The notes below the pieces were generated by a model. It saw nothing but the letters and a program-made list of their open reading frames with translations. It was not told the DNA's origin and ran no database searches. The translations under genes and the position numbers were made by a program. From Anthoceros angustus (lineage: Eukaryota; Streptophyta; Anthocerotopsida; Anthocerotales; Anthocerotaceae), in NCBI GenBank assembly GCA_010909165.1, contig MU008157.1, forward strand, positions 1,054,001-1,118,000: a stretch of DNA of 64,000 nt. Reading direction: 5' to 3'. Shown here in pieces: positions 10,307 to 21,643 of the stretch (position 1 is the stretch's first letter; the number at the start of each line of letters is the position of its first letter).

Positions 10307-12046
10307 GCCTGAGAGATCGGCGGAATGCAGGCATTTTTGTTACGACGTACCATAGTTTGCCATCGGTTGTGCTCTTGGAAACCTGCAAGAAGCTTGCTGA
10401 TTACTAAGCGGGTCCCTTTATTAGTATTTCATTCTTTCACAAGCTGTACGATTCGTTTTTGTTTTATGCTGGCAAATTGAACCACTTCTTCTTGGCCACA
10501 GTCGTCTTGTTTTGCTTAGTCCAGAATCTCTCTCCACACCAGGTTGTGTTTACGGATTGTAGGTGTCCTCAATCTGCAGGAGCAAAAGATTGGGCGGTAA
10601 TATCGCCTTGACTGATGATCTAGACCCAAATTGAATCAATTGAGGGAGCACTCTCCATAAGAGTAAGATAAGAAGATAGAATAGTTCATCGTCCATATTT
10701 GAAGGTGAAACAAGAATGGCTCCGCTGCTAGCATCATGACGCAGATTTTATTTTAATGTAGAGATTTCATGACAGACGGAGGTGGTGGTTATTGACTCTG
10801 GAGACACCATCTCTGCTTATGTTTTCATTATTCGCCCAGGTTGGGCTGTTGCCGGAGTAGCAGCTCTCAAGGTCAGAAAATACAGCAGGATGCACGCAGG
10901 CCACCTTTTTATTCCGCTCACACTTAATAAAATGTATGGGGCGATGGCCGACAACTTCAATAAATTTCTGAAGTCATGATGTGCAGGCATGGCGCGGGGT
11001 TGTTTCTTTCCTACCTCACAACATACTTCAAACAGCCAGTCTCAATTGCCCTTCAAATGGCCCTTTCGACAGCGATTCTTTGCAAGGCGACGAGCGCAGG
11101 TGACGCTTCTTCCTCTTCCTTCATGGTTTGTTCTTCCTGCACATGACATTGTGAAGGTGACTATAGGTAGGGAGCTTAATGACTCGCTTTCACTTTAACC
11201 CTCGGGGTCCTCCTTGGTTGTCCCTTGCTAGATGGGCTTTTCCCATCATTTTTTTCCCTTTAATAAAATGTAAAACAGATTTTGATGTAGAGGTTAATGA
11301 GTTCATCATCAATAGTCACATTTAAATGTAGAAAGAAGAATAGTTCTGCCGCTGGCTTAAAATTATTCACGATAATAATTGAAGTGGTTGAATATGCTTC
11401 ATCGCCTTCCAGTGTGAATACACGCGAAATGGGGTTTTGGATGGGCACCGAAATGCTTTAATTGAACATCAAATGTAGAAAAAGGCACAAATCTAAGGAT
11501 TTCGTGAACAAACCTTATACCGTAGTGCTGCTCGCAAAATTAGAGTAAGGGTCCGCTGTATGAGAAGAGGATTGCTTTTCAGGCAAATAATGCCCATGTC
11601 GTCAATCCATGCAAGCCAGTAAAGAATAGTAAATTAATATGTGATTCCATTTCTGCAGATGCAGCCATGGTAGAGCGTGCGTGCATTTCTATAATCTTGC
11701 AACACATTCGTTATAGATATGGTCGACATGGTTGTGCACAACAACCTTAGTTCTGAAAGACCCTCAATATCCCGTGAATGATGCGCCCAAGTTTTTTCCT
11801 CTTTCTCGAGCTCAATGGAGGCCGCGGCTGTCCTTCTACGAAGGTCACAGCAGTTGAAAACCATCATTATTCACGACCAAGGCTGTGTTGTGGTCGGAAG
11901 CGTGAAAGGTGCTATATTCTTTCTCATTCTGTGTGAATCATACATTTCAAATGCTTGCGGAGAACGGGTTGCTTGTTTGACCAACGCAAGTTGTCTTGAT
12001 TCAAACCTATGAAAGCCAAGACGCAAGTAGGCATGAACCTCCTTCT
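10307..12046. other. LHCB 3' region and unassigned non-coding DNA
   Basis: Begins with the LHCB 3' untranslated region. AATAAA-like words occur at about 10924 and 10959. Short frames at 10782-10979, 10989-11198 and 11815-12012 have no recognisable motifs and are not supported as genes. AT content is higher than in the genes. Confidence 0.5.
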
Positions 12047-12086
12047 TGACCAAAATGATAAAGGATTGACCAAAATGATAAAGGAT
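12047..12086. repeat. 20-bp tandem duplication
   Basis: The unit TTGACCAAAATGATAAAGGA occurs twice head to tail with no mismatch. Confidence 0.8.
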
Positions 12087-12384
12087 TGATGGATAGGCAA
12101 ACGCCAACTTTAGCTACTTGCTGCTTGCATAAGTAGGCAAACCATGGTCTAGCGCGGATAAGTCATAATGTGTATTGGTGCACGACAAGTGGTTGCAAGC
12201 CATAGTGTCTATGTCGACGCAGGCATACCGGTGGGCACTCAAAATCTATCTAAGGATGCCACCATGCCGGTGCCCTTTGGAGGGACCATAAAGGCATGAG
12301 GTGACAGCATGCCAACTCTTTTACTTTTATATCATCTAAAAGAGTTGGTGAAGTGATATCCTAGTGGTCGTGCCATGGTGTAGC

Positions 12385-12500
12385 GTGCGGTGCGGAGCGG
12401 GAGCAGCGGGCGGTGCGGAGCAGCCGCGGCTTGCGGTGCGGAGCGGGAGCGGCCATGGCTTGCGGTGCGGAGCGGGAGCGGAGCGGCATGTGATGTAGGT
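12385..12500. repeat. GC-rich GTGCGGAGCGGGAGC tandem repeat
   Basis: Irregular tandem copies of GTGCGGAGCGGGAGC alternating with GGCTTGC or GGCATG words. Frames over it are repetitive only. Confidence 0.7.
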
Positions 12501-12591
12501 GTGTGGAAGCCTTTGGCCCTGCTATGCAGAGTTCCTGCTGGTAGGCCCGGCCGTGCGGAGTTCCTGACAGCAGGCCTTGCCCGGAGGGTTT

Positions 12592-12765
12592 CGGGTTTGT
12601 GGGGCCCTGCCCTCCCGTGAAGGGGGGGTTCGGGTTTGTGGGGCCCTGCCCTCTCGTGAAGGGGGGGGTTTGGGTTTGTGGGGCCCTGCCCTCCCGTGAA
12701 GGGGGGGTTCGGGTTTGTGGGGCCCTGCCCTCCCGTGAAGGGGGGGTTCGGGTTTGTGGGGCTTT
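12592..12765. repeat. 39-40 bp minisatellite, four copies
   Basis: Four head-to-tail copies of a unit combining TCGGGTTTGTGGGGCCCTGC with CCTCCCGTGAAGGGGGG. CCCTGCCCTC recurs at 12605, 12644, 12684 and 12723. The copies differ mainly in the length of the G run. The minus-strand Pro/Ser/Arg repeat frame is a by-product. Confidence 0.85.
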
Positions 12766-12884
12766 GGTGTGCATGGTTTCAGGCATGATAGTGCATCACG
12801 GATTAGGACGATAGGAATCGTTTTTTGCCATAGGGCCGTGTCACTTTCTTCATATTCTGGTGTAAGTCTCCTCTGTTGATTCCC

Positions 12885-13757
12885 ATGGTAGTGAGGGGAT
12901 GCTCGTTCGAGGAGTGGGAGGGTATTTTAAAGGCTATAAAGGAGGACTTCGAAGCAGTAATACAAGGCCTTCAATCCCGGCTGGTGGACTTAGAGGCAGC
13001 CCCCAAGGTCAAGGTCTTGGAAGAGGCCAATGCCCGTCTGCACAAGGAACTCAAGAAATCGAAAGCTGACGTCAAGTCTTTAAAGGCTGATATTGTGTCC
13101 TTGCAGTTATCCAATGGAAACTTGGCTCATGTGTTACGGGAGGAAGAGGCTTCCTGACGTGCAGATATTCAGGCTCTTCAGGACTGTGCTGAGGACTCTA
13201 TGCTTAAATTGGTCAAAAATTCCAATCAAGAATGCTTCAACTCTATTCGCAATGATATCTCCAAGCAAGTTGAGCAGGAGCTTCGGGCACGTCCTTCTAT
13301 GGAACCTGCCCGGACATATGCTACAATTACTTCCCCTGCTATTGTCAATGCAACTATTCTAGAGTCGCGTGACCGTGATAAGCGATCAAGGAACCTCCGT
13401 ATTACAGGTATTTCTGGTGACACGCCTGAGGCTGCTATCAGGAATTTTCTGACGCACACCATTAAAGTCAATGTCCATTTTGAACATGCTTGGAGAGTTG
13501 GTAAGGACCACTCTCGTCCTCCGACTTTCATTGTTTGCTTCCACTCCCTTGAGGACAGGCTGCAGGTGTTGCGGCAACGTACTTCTTTGAAAGGCTTGGA
13601 GGTTTTTGTCAACCTAGACCTGACCCCCACCGAATGGGCCCACAAGAAGGATCAGTTGCTGGTATGCAAGCAGGCAAAATTGGAAGGACGAGTGGCGAAT
13701 TCCATTGATGACAAACTGATTATTAGAGACAATGTGCAAGGTCGGCCTCCTCCATAG
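12885..13757 (+). pseudogene. LINE ORF1 protein (coiled coil plus RRM-like domain)
   Basis: RNA-binding nucleoprotein of a non-LTR retrotransposon. The frame from ATG 12885 to the stop at 13757 is 291 codons with one internal TGA at 13155-13157. The frame is the same on both sides, so this is a single point lesion. Residues about 10-90 are a Lys/Glu/Leu-rich coiled coil. About 165-270 resemble the L1 ORF1/Transposase_22 fold: RNLRITGISGDTPEAAIRNF, then HAWRVGKDHSRPPTFIV, then LQVLRQRTSLKGLEVFVNLD. It lies 35 bp upstream of the endonuclease frame, the usual ORF1-ORF2 order. No CCHC knuckle is seen, unlike most seed-plant L1 ORF1 proteins. Confidence 0.75.
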
Positions 13758-13792
13758 GAAAGTGAGGCCCATATTGTTGCTGTCGACCTCCG

Positions 13793-16400
13793 TTGGCCTC
13801 CTGGAATTGCAATGGTTCTATTTTCTCTAAACCGGGTGGAATGCTTCAGCTCCTTACGAGCCATGACATCGTCTTCTTGGTGGAAACCCATGAGCACCAT
13901 ACTCGCTCTATGCCTTCTTTTCCAGGTTTTCAATGTCTTTCCTCTTTCCGACATCATGTCTCTAGTAACTCGGATAAGGCCTATGGAGGTATCGTCTGCT
14001 ATTTCCGTGAGTCCCTGGCTGCCTTTATCTCTCTGGTCAGGATTGATGTTCAAAGCACCGTCCTATGGGTCAAGATTTCCTCCTCCCTTCTGTCCTCCGT
14101 GCGTGACCTTTATGTGGGTATTTGTTATTTTCCGCCCCGGTCTTCTAGATCTGCTGCAAACGGTGTCGACCCATATGTCGACCTCTCCGAATCTGTGTCT
14201 GAGTTTTCCTCTATTGTAGACATTCTCCTTGTTGGCAATTTCAATGCCTGGACTAATTGCTAGCAGGCTTCTACTTATGATTCTATGGACTCTGACAAAT
14301 TATTCCGACCTCTTGGGCCGGATCTCGGGCTCAATAGGTTTCTGATGACACCCATGATGTCAACGCCTATGGCTCTGCCTTATTACTGACTTGAGCTCAT
14401 AATCTCCTCATCTTCAAGCGGTCTAACTTGCTGGCGGACATTGCAAATTCTTTCTTTTACGGAGATGGTCATACTTCTAGCAGGCTGGAATATATTATTG
14501 GAGATGCTCAACTTCTTTCCCGCATCTCTAACCTGCGGACTAATGACGATGTCCGCATCCAATCTGACCATGCGGCTGATTGCTTTCAGCTTTGTGCCTT
14601 GCCTCCCTCGCCACCTCCCTCTCCCCCACTCTCTATCACCACCCGCTTACGCCTTTCCCATGTACAAGCCTCTCAATATTCCCGCCTACTCAAAGCCTCC
14701 CTCACCTCCATTCCGCAGGACCTTCCCTTCCTCTCTATGGCCAAACGGTGTCGACCCATATGTCGACCTCTCCGAATCTGTGTCTGAGTTTTCCTCTATT
14801 GTAGACATTCTCCTTGTTGGCAATTTCAATGCCTGGACTAATTGCTAGCAGGCTTCTACTTATGATTCTATGGACTCTGACAAATTATTCCCGCTGGACC
14901 TACTGGACCGGATCTCGGGCTCAATAGGTTTCCTGATGACACCCATGATGTCAACGCCTATGGCTCTGCCTTATTACAGCTTGCCGAAGCTCATAATCTC
15001 CTCATCTTCAACGGTCTAACTTGCTGGCCGGACAGTTGCAGAAATTCTTTCTTTTCCGGAGATGGTCATACTTCTAGCAGGCTGGAATATATTATTGGAG
15101 ATGCTCAACTTCTTTCCCGCATCTCTAACCTGCGGACTAATGACGATGTCCGCATCCAATCTGACCATGCGGCTGATTGCTTTCAACTTTGTGCCTTGCC
15201 TCCCTCGCCACCTCCCTCTCCCCCACTCTCTATCACCACCCGCTTCCGCCTTTCCCATGTACAAGCCTCTCAATATTCCCGCCTACTCAAAGCCTCCCTC
15301 ACCTCCATTCCGCAGGACCTTCCCTTCCTCTCTATGGCCTCCTCCTCTTCCTCGGCTATTCTTTCCTCCGCTAGGTCTACCTTTCCATTCAAATTCAACC
15401 TCCCTCCATCCCACAAAAATACTGCTCCCCGCCACCCCTGGTTTGATGCCGATTGTAAACGCATGCGCTTCCAATTGCACCAGACCCTCCGCCAACTCCA
15501 ACATCCACCTTGATCTCGCCACTCTCCTCTCTTAAAGCTACTATTAAGCCTTACAAGACCTTCCTCTCCATGAAAAAGGATCAATTCTTCCAAACCGAGC
15601 ACAACCGTCTCAACTCCCTCTTGCAGACTTCTCCTGGTGGCTCTGCCTTCTGGAAGGAATTTCACTCTAGGTCCCCCGTTCTCCTCAAAGCTAATCCCAA
15701 ACTTCTGACCTTTGTTGATGGACTTTACCATATCCCCTCCGCTATCCTTGCTCCTAAGTCCTCTGATCCTGGTCTAAGGTTTTTTTCGCCAGATCTTGTG
15801 GCTAGAGCCATAAAGAAGCTTCGGAGCGGGACTGCTATGGATCCTGCTGGCACCCATGGAGACCTCTTTCGTTATGCTGACGTTGTCTCACTCTCATCTC
15901 ACCTTGCTTCCCTTTTCAATGATGCTCTCCCCCATGGATTTCCAGATAGCTGTGTGAGAATGATATTCATTCAATTTTGAAGGCTGGTAACCCTTACCTC
16001 CCTTCTAACTATCGGTTTGTCACTGTGGAGTCCATTTATGCCAAGATTTATAGCTCTTGTCTGGAGATTCTCACCACTTCTTGGGCTTAGGAAGCTAAAG
16101 TGCGTGCTCGGGGTCAGACTAGTTTTTGCCCTCACCGGAATACTATGGACAACATCTTTACTCTCAGGGCTATTGTTGACGAGGCACGGTCTCCAAAGAA
16201 ACATGTCTATTGTTGTTTTGTGGATTTCAAGAGAGCCTTCAACTCTGTGCCTTGCATTGGGACAAGCTCTTTGACAGGTTGAAGTCTTTGAGGATGCCTC
16301 CACACCTCTGGCATGCTGCTATTCTCTTGTATTCTCGTGTCTTTGCTCATATCCAGTCCCCCCCTGGCTTGGCTGCTTTCCAGATTCCCATCAGCTTGGC
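13793..16400 (+). pseudogene. LINE ORF2: AP endonuclease and reverse transcriptase, truncated
   Basis: Polyprotein that nicks target DNA and reverse-transcribes the element RNA. At 13793 SWNCNG opens an APE-type endonuclease, followed by FLVETHE, GGIVCYF, VGICYFPP and LLVGNFNAW (normally GDFNA, so the catalytic Asp is Asn). A TAG follows at 14261. The next about 590 bp are duplicated (see 14158-15336). RT begins near 15510: SGTAMDPAGTHGD, then NYRFVTVESIYAKIY in another frame, then FCPHRNTMDNIFTLRAIVDE and CCFVDFKRAFNSVP. It breaks off at about 16400 before the GVRQGCPLSP and YADD motifs. Several frameshifts and stops are present. The 3' end is missing, replaced by repeat DNA that itself carries the copia insertion. 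Confidence 0.85.
14158..15336 (+). repeat. Direct duplication inside the LINE (about 585 bp x 2)
   Basis: Copy 1 is about 14158-14742 and copy 2 about 14743-15336, with offset 585 at the start. Both include the same in-frame TAG after GNFNAW, so that stop predates the duplication. Copy 1 has extra small deletions (for example around 14395-14445) relative to copy 2. The junction reads CTCTATGGCC/AAACGG. Confidence 0.85.
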
Positions 16401-16481
16401 TTGAGAGAGGGTGTGGGAGGAAAATCCCGGGGCTTCCAAGATTCCCCCTCTAGTGGCCACACTTATTCCACTGTCGTTTCG

Positions 16482-16643
16482 TGTAGATAGTATCAGTTAG
16501 TTCTAACCCTAGTTATTTAATCCTAGTTAGGGTTCACGAACCGTTGCGTGCTCCTTGAGCGTTAAGAACCTTTCTGTTGCTCTGAAACATAACATCTTTC
16601 AATACAATTTCAGTCTTCGTTACTTCATGAAATACCATTTTCA
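16482..16643 (+). repeat. Copia 5' LTR
   Basis: Begins TGTAGATAGTATCAG and ends CCATTTTCA, giving the canonical TG...CA ends. It contains CCTAGTTATTTAATCCTAG. Only three substitutions separate it from the 3' LTR (GCGTTAAG/GCATTAAG, CTGTTGC/CTGCTGC, TTTTCA/TTTTTA). Confidence 0.93.
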
Positions 16644-16655
16644 TGGTATCAGAGC
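16644..16655 (+). promoter_or_regulatory. Copia primer-binding site (tRNA-Met type)
   Basis: TGGTATCAGAGC lies directly after the left LTR. This is the standard copia priming sequence complementary to the 3' end of initiator methionine tRNA. Confidence 0.93.
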
Positions 16656-17171
16656 ATGAACTAATCGAGTAATTTCTTTTTAAGAAATGTCTCTTCTTAT
16701 AAGAGCATTTTCTTTCCTTACAAGAAAATTTTATTTTACAATGCTTTTCATTCTTTTTAATTAGATTACAAAATGGAGCAACACTCGGATCCTTCATATA
16801 GACCTGAAAATCTTTCTTTCAAAACTAATATCTCAAGAAGAAATAACATGGATCTTCACTCTGATTTTATTATTTTAGAAAGAAAAATGGATCTCATTCT
16901 AGAATCAATATTTTATAGAACATATGGATTTATTTAATTATCATATTCGAAATTTAATCTCTGATGTTAATACAGTCATCACATCAAACAGACCCTCTAC
17001 CAAGTCTCAATCTTCTCAAACAGAAAAAGAATAGAAATTACGGTTCTTTATTTCTTAGCAAGTTCTTTTTCTCTAGATGTTTCTTTAATATCTAATCTTG
17101 AAATTTACAGTACTTTCTTTCTTAAGATAACAATTCTTTCTTTATTTATTAGAAGTTATTTCTTACAAATC

Positions 17172-20100
17172 ATGGCAACTTCTAATTCTCGTTCTTATAA
17201 TATCGAAAAACTGTCTGATTCTAATTGGCATACTTGATCTTTTAAACTTCGTATGCTACTCCAAAAATTAGGCCTTTGGCACATAGTATCTGGAACTTGC
17301 TTGAAACCTGCTGCCGGTCATGCTGATGAAGCTGCTTGGATCACCTCTGATGAATCTGCTCAAACAGAAATTGTTCTCCATTTAGGAGATCGCCACATTG
17401 CCAAAGTCAAACGGTTAACTACCTCTAAAGCTATTTGGGATAAGCTCTCTGGCTGTTTTCAAGAGGTGAGTTTAACAACTCAACTCTTACAGCAGGATAA
17501 ACTTGCTGCTTTAAAGCTCAAGGAAGGGGAATCTGCTATTGATTTCCTTTCAACATGGGAACAAGCCCTCGATGAGGCCCTCTCATCAGGCTTGGCAGTG
17601 GATGAAAATACGCAAGTAATGTACTTGCTTCGCTCCCTGCCCCCATCGTGGAGACCTTTTGTGTCCACAACTTCCAGCTTAGCCACAACAGCTAATCCTC
17701 TAACCCTTACATCGCTATTGGCAAAAATTAGGCATGAAGCTATTTTGCGAGGTGTCCATCTTTCAGATATTAACACCACAGGAACCTCAGCCCTATACGC
17801 TGGTCCTAACAAACCGAAATATAGGGGCAAGGTTCCTTTCACACTGGAACTAGAAACAAACCACCTCCAAATAATCCCGCTCATAAACACCTAGTTTGCC
17901 ACTACTGTAAGAAGAAGGGTCACATAGCCCCAGACTGTCGCAAGCGAAAACAAGATAGAGCTAATGGCGTCAGCCACACTGACCACAAACCCTTCAACCA
18001 GGCTCTCAATACTGCAGCAGCCCCTTCTACATCTACCCCAATAACGCCGTCTTATCTGTTTACTGCACACTCTTCTATGTTGTTACCGGCTCCTCTCTTC
18101 GATTGGTGGCTCCTTGATAGTGGCTGCACGGAGCATATGACTCCTCGAAGAGAATGGTTTCTCACATATCTCCCTCTGGAGAAGCAGAGACCTGTTCATA
18201 TTGGTGACAACTCCACCCTTAGGTATTGCCTGCACCGTACAAATCCAAATACAAGGCGTCCTTTGCCTATGTAAAAGATGTACTACATGTCTGGCCTTTC
18301 TCAAAGTCCGCTGTGTCGTGCCACATCCAAGGTTGGCAACTCTATTACCTTTTCCCACCAAGGTTGCGAAGTTACATTGCGAGCCACTAATGGGCAAAGC
18401 TTCAAGCTTGTCTGTCGTGCTATGGGCAGTCTCTATCCCATAGCTCGTGGCCTTGCTCCTTCGACTGACGGTATATCAGAACCTTCCTCCTTCAGTCTAG
18501 CTATAAATCCCAACCTAAGTCATCAGACTAAATTGTGGCATTTGAGGCTCTCTCATCTTCACATTCAGGGCCTGCACAAAATGCAGAAGCAATAGATGGT
18601 TGAAGGTTTACCTCCGCTGTCTGACTTGCCCTTCTGCCCTGGTTGCCTTACTGGTAAGCAACATAGCCAACCCTATCCTAGGTCCGCTCACACACCTCTA
18701 ATGTACTTGAGGTTGTTCATGCCGACTTATGTGGTCCCATGCAGACTCCTTCCCTTGCAAGAAAATTGTACATCTTTGTCATTCTCGATGACTACAGTCA
18801 CTTTACCACCCTCTACTTCCTTACTCACAAGTCAGAGGCATTCTTCAGTTTTAAAACCTTTCAGGCTTTAGTTGAAAATCAGACTGGTCAGCGCATTAAG
18901 ATTTTTCGGTCAGACAATGCTAAGGAACTAACTTCCCTTGCCTTTGAAGCTCACTTGTTGGCCCATGGCATTCAACATCAAAAGATAGTGCCCTATGCAC
19001 ATCAGCAGTTGGGCAAGGCGGAGCGCCGAAATCGGTCCCTTATGGATGCTGTCCGCAGCTCCTTGGCCACAACCCATCTTCCAAATTATTTATGGGCAGA
19101 TGCTGCTGCTACAGCCTGTTACGTGCAAAACCGCTGCAGCACTTCCACTGTTCCTGGCAAGACTCCGTTTGAAGTATGGACAGGCTGCAAGCCCAATGTT
19201 AGCCACTTTCGCATTTTTGGCTGTGATGCCTATGCTCATGTTCCACCAGAATTACGGAAAAAATTGGATCCCCAGTCCACCAAACTGACCTTCATTGGCT
19301 ACGGTGAATCTGATGGAGTTAAAGGCTATCGCTTGTTGAACAGACAGACTCGTCGGGTTATTCTTGCCCGCAATGTCATTTTTAATGAGCTGCCTCTCTT
19401 GACAGACTTACTCCTTTGAATAATCCAGCCCCGATTCACGAGGCCTCTATGGAGACGTTTATCCATGATGGTGCTGCCTATGTACCTCCCGCACCCCATA
19501 TTCCACCCTCCCTCCACTAGCATTCCTCCGACGACACCACTGCAGGGTCCACCCCACCTCGGGCGTCCCCTCCACTAGTACTCAAGGTTTCCCTCATCCA
19601 CCCCCATTCACGAGGCCTCTATGGAGACGTTTATCCATGATGGTGCTGCCTATGTACCTCCCGCACCCCATATTCCACCCCTCCCTCCACCTGCTGTCGT
19701 TACTCCTCCGACGACACCACCTGCAGGGTCCACCCCACCTCGGGCGTCCCCCTCCACTAGTACTCCGGGATTTCCCTCATCCACCCCCTCGCCCTATAAT
19801 GTGTTATCTTCTCCTCAGATGGCTCGACGTCCAATTCCTGGCAGACCTGTGTAGCTATCGGGGGGAGAAGGATCAGATTTAGCTGCACAAGCTCTTGAAG
19901 AAGTGTTACTAACCCCTGCACCTGCAGAGCTACATGGTCCACGATTACGACGTTCGACAAGAACAAATAAAGGAGTACCAGGGACACGTTTTGATGACCT
20001 AGAGTACTCCAAAGGACTTGTAGCTAATTCCGTCTCTATCATCAGTGACCCTCGTGCCGTGCGAGAAGCGTTTAATGGTGACGAAGGCACTGAGTGGCGA

Positions 20101-21425
20101 GCTTCCATGGATCGAGAGTTCAACTCTCTCATTGCTAATGAAACTTGGACCCTCGTAGACCCTCCTCCCGGCAGAAGCATTGTGACCAGTAAATGGGTAC
20201 TAAGGAAGAAGTATAATGCTGATGGGAGTCTTTCCAAGTACAAAGCTAGACTCGTTGCACGGGGTTTTACTCAAAAGGATGGCTTAGATTATCAAAAGGA
20301 AAGCACTTTCGATCGGTGGTCAAGCTTACCTCCTTGCGGGTCATGCTTGCTTTATCTGCCATGCACAACTTGCATGTACATCAAATGGATGTGCAAACAG
20401 CTTTTCTGAACGGTGTTCTTCGAGAGGAAATTTATTTACAACAACCGGAGGGCTATGTTAAACCTGAGGAAGCCCACAAAGTATGTAAACTCCACAAGAC
20501 CCTATATGGTTTAAAACAGTCACCTCGTGGCTGGTACGAAAGATTTCAACTCCATTTGCTTAGTAAGGGCTTCGTCAAATCCCATGCAGATTCAAGTGTC
20601 TTCATAAGAAGACAAGGTTATCATTCACACCAATAGCATCAGTCTTCATCAAGAAAGATATGTAATAGACATGCTAGATAAGTATCAGATGCAGCATTGC
20701 AAACCTGTCGACACTCCCATGCAAACTGGTGAGAGATTACGTTCCTCTATGTCTCCAAGCACTCCTGAAATAGAAGAAATGAAGGATATACCCTATAAAG
20801 GTGTTGTGGGCAGTATACAACACTTGGTTCAGAATACACGACTTGATATTGCCTATGCTTGTAATCACACCGCTCAATTTCAAACTTCACAGGAAGCCAC
20901 ATTGGTGGGCAAACGAATTCTTGATATCTTGAGGAAGCAAAACTGGTGCATCACTTATACTGGTGGTGAGGGTGCCCAACACAAGCTTCTAGGATGGACA
21001 GACTCAGATTGGGTCGGTGATCCTGACACCAGAAAGTCCACATCAGGCTATGTTTTCACTCTCGCTGGAGGTGCTATTAGTTGGAAGTGTAAAAAGCAAG
21101 CTTGTGTTGCTCAAAGCTCAGCAGAATCCGAGTATATTGCTGCAGCTGCTGCCGCTAAGGAAGCCGTTTGGCTTGTTCAACTCCTACAAGATCTCGGGTA
21201 TCCTCATTCCAGTCCTGTTGAAATTAAGTGTGACAATCAAGCTGCTATCTCTCTTTCTCGAGATCACGATTTCACGATCGCTCTAAGCACATCCAATTGC
21301 GGTATCATTACTTACGAGAGAAGGTGGAATCTCAAGAGCTATTTCTCACTTATGTCCCGACGTCGGACCAAGCGGATATCCTTACCAAACCCGTGTCGCG
21401 CCTGTACTCGAGCACTGCGCGAGCA
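17172..21425 (+). pseudogene. Copia gag-pol polyprotein with multiple breaks
   Basis: The gag ATG at 17172 is followed by an in-frame TGA in NWHT*SFK (17235-17237). Gag UBN2-like helices run to about 17830. A frameshift precedes the zinc knuckle CHYCKKKGHIAPDC (about 17893-17935). Protease WLLDSGCTEHMT is at about 18107. The GAG-pre-integrase WHLRLSH motif and CPGCLTGKQ are at 18537-18660. The integrase core has D in LDDYSHFT, D in RSDNAKE and E in KAERRNRS (18760-19050). RT runs from NETWTLVDPPPG (20140) through KWVLRKKYNADGS and HQMDVQTAFLNG to the LYGLKQSPRGWY motif. After FIRRQG (about 20619) the sequence jumps to ISLHQERYVIDMLDKY, so about 65 residues including the catalytic YVDD are deleted. 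RNase H follows with GWTDSDWVGD, STSGYVF, SSAESEY and DNQAAI, then LTYVPTSDQADILTKP in a shifted frame. At least five frame breaks. Confidence 0.92.
19434..19790 (+). repeat. 172-bp tandem duplication in the copia integrase-RT linker
   Basis: ATGGAGACGTTTATCCATGA occurs at 19449 and again at 19621 with the same flanking context (offset 172). The two copies have diverged by small deletions in a Pro-rich linker. The duplication lies in a region without catalytic motifs. Confidence 0.8.
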
Positions 21426-21481
21426 ATCGGGCTTATCCTCTATATCTTGAGTGCGCTCACCCTCCTAGGATTACGGGGGTG

Positions 21482-21643
21482 TGTAGATAGTATCAGTTAG
21501 TTCTAACCCTAGTTATTTAATCCTAGTTAGGGTTCACGAACCGTTGCGTGCTCCTTGAGCATTAAGAACCTTTCTGCTGCTCTGAAACATAACATCTTTC
21601 AATACAATTTCAGTCTTCGTTACTTCATGAAATACCATTTTTA
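21482..21643 (+). repeat. Copia 3' LTR
   Basis: Exact positional partner of the 5' LTR, offset 5000 bp. It ends CCATTTTTA, so the last CA has become TA. It is followed directly by repeat DNA homologous to 33690 onwards. Confidence 0.93.

Larger units (their letters stand above)
16482..21643 (+). mobile_element. Ty1/copia LTR retrotransposon, defective
   Basis: Element of 5162 bp with LTRs at 16482-16643 and 21482-21643 that differ at three positions in 162. A primer site follows the left LTR, and a G-rich tract ending GGGGGT precedes the right LTR. The flanks are TTTCG (16477-16481) and TTCCG (21644-21648), a probable 5-bp target duplication with one mismatch. The internal region has the copia order gag, protease, integrase, RT, RNase H. 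The element interrupts a repeat whose uninterrupted form is present at about 33640-33712. Confidence 0.93.

Noticed and set aside
12361-12786. Minus-strand Pro-Ser-Arg-Glu-Gly repeat frame
   Set aside because: Produced by the 39-40 bp minisatellite and a neighbouring GC-rich repeat. No signal peptide or other support for a structural protein.
16644-16655. Possible tRNA gene fragment near the copia LTR
   Set aside because: The match is only the 12-base primer-binding site complementary to initiator tRNA. No cloverleaf can be formed around it. No tRNA or rRNA gene was recognised in the window.
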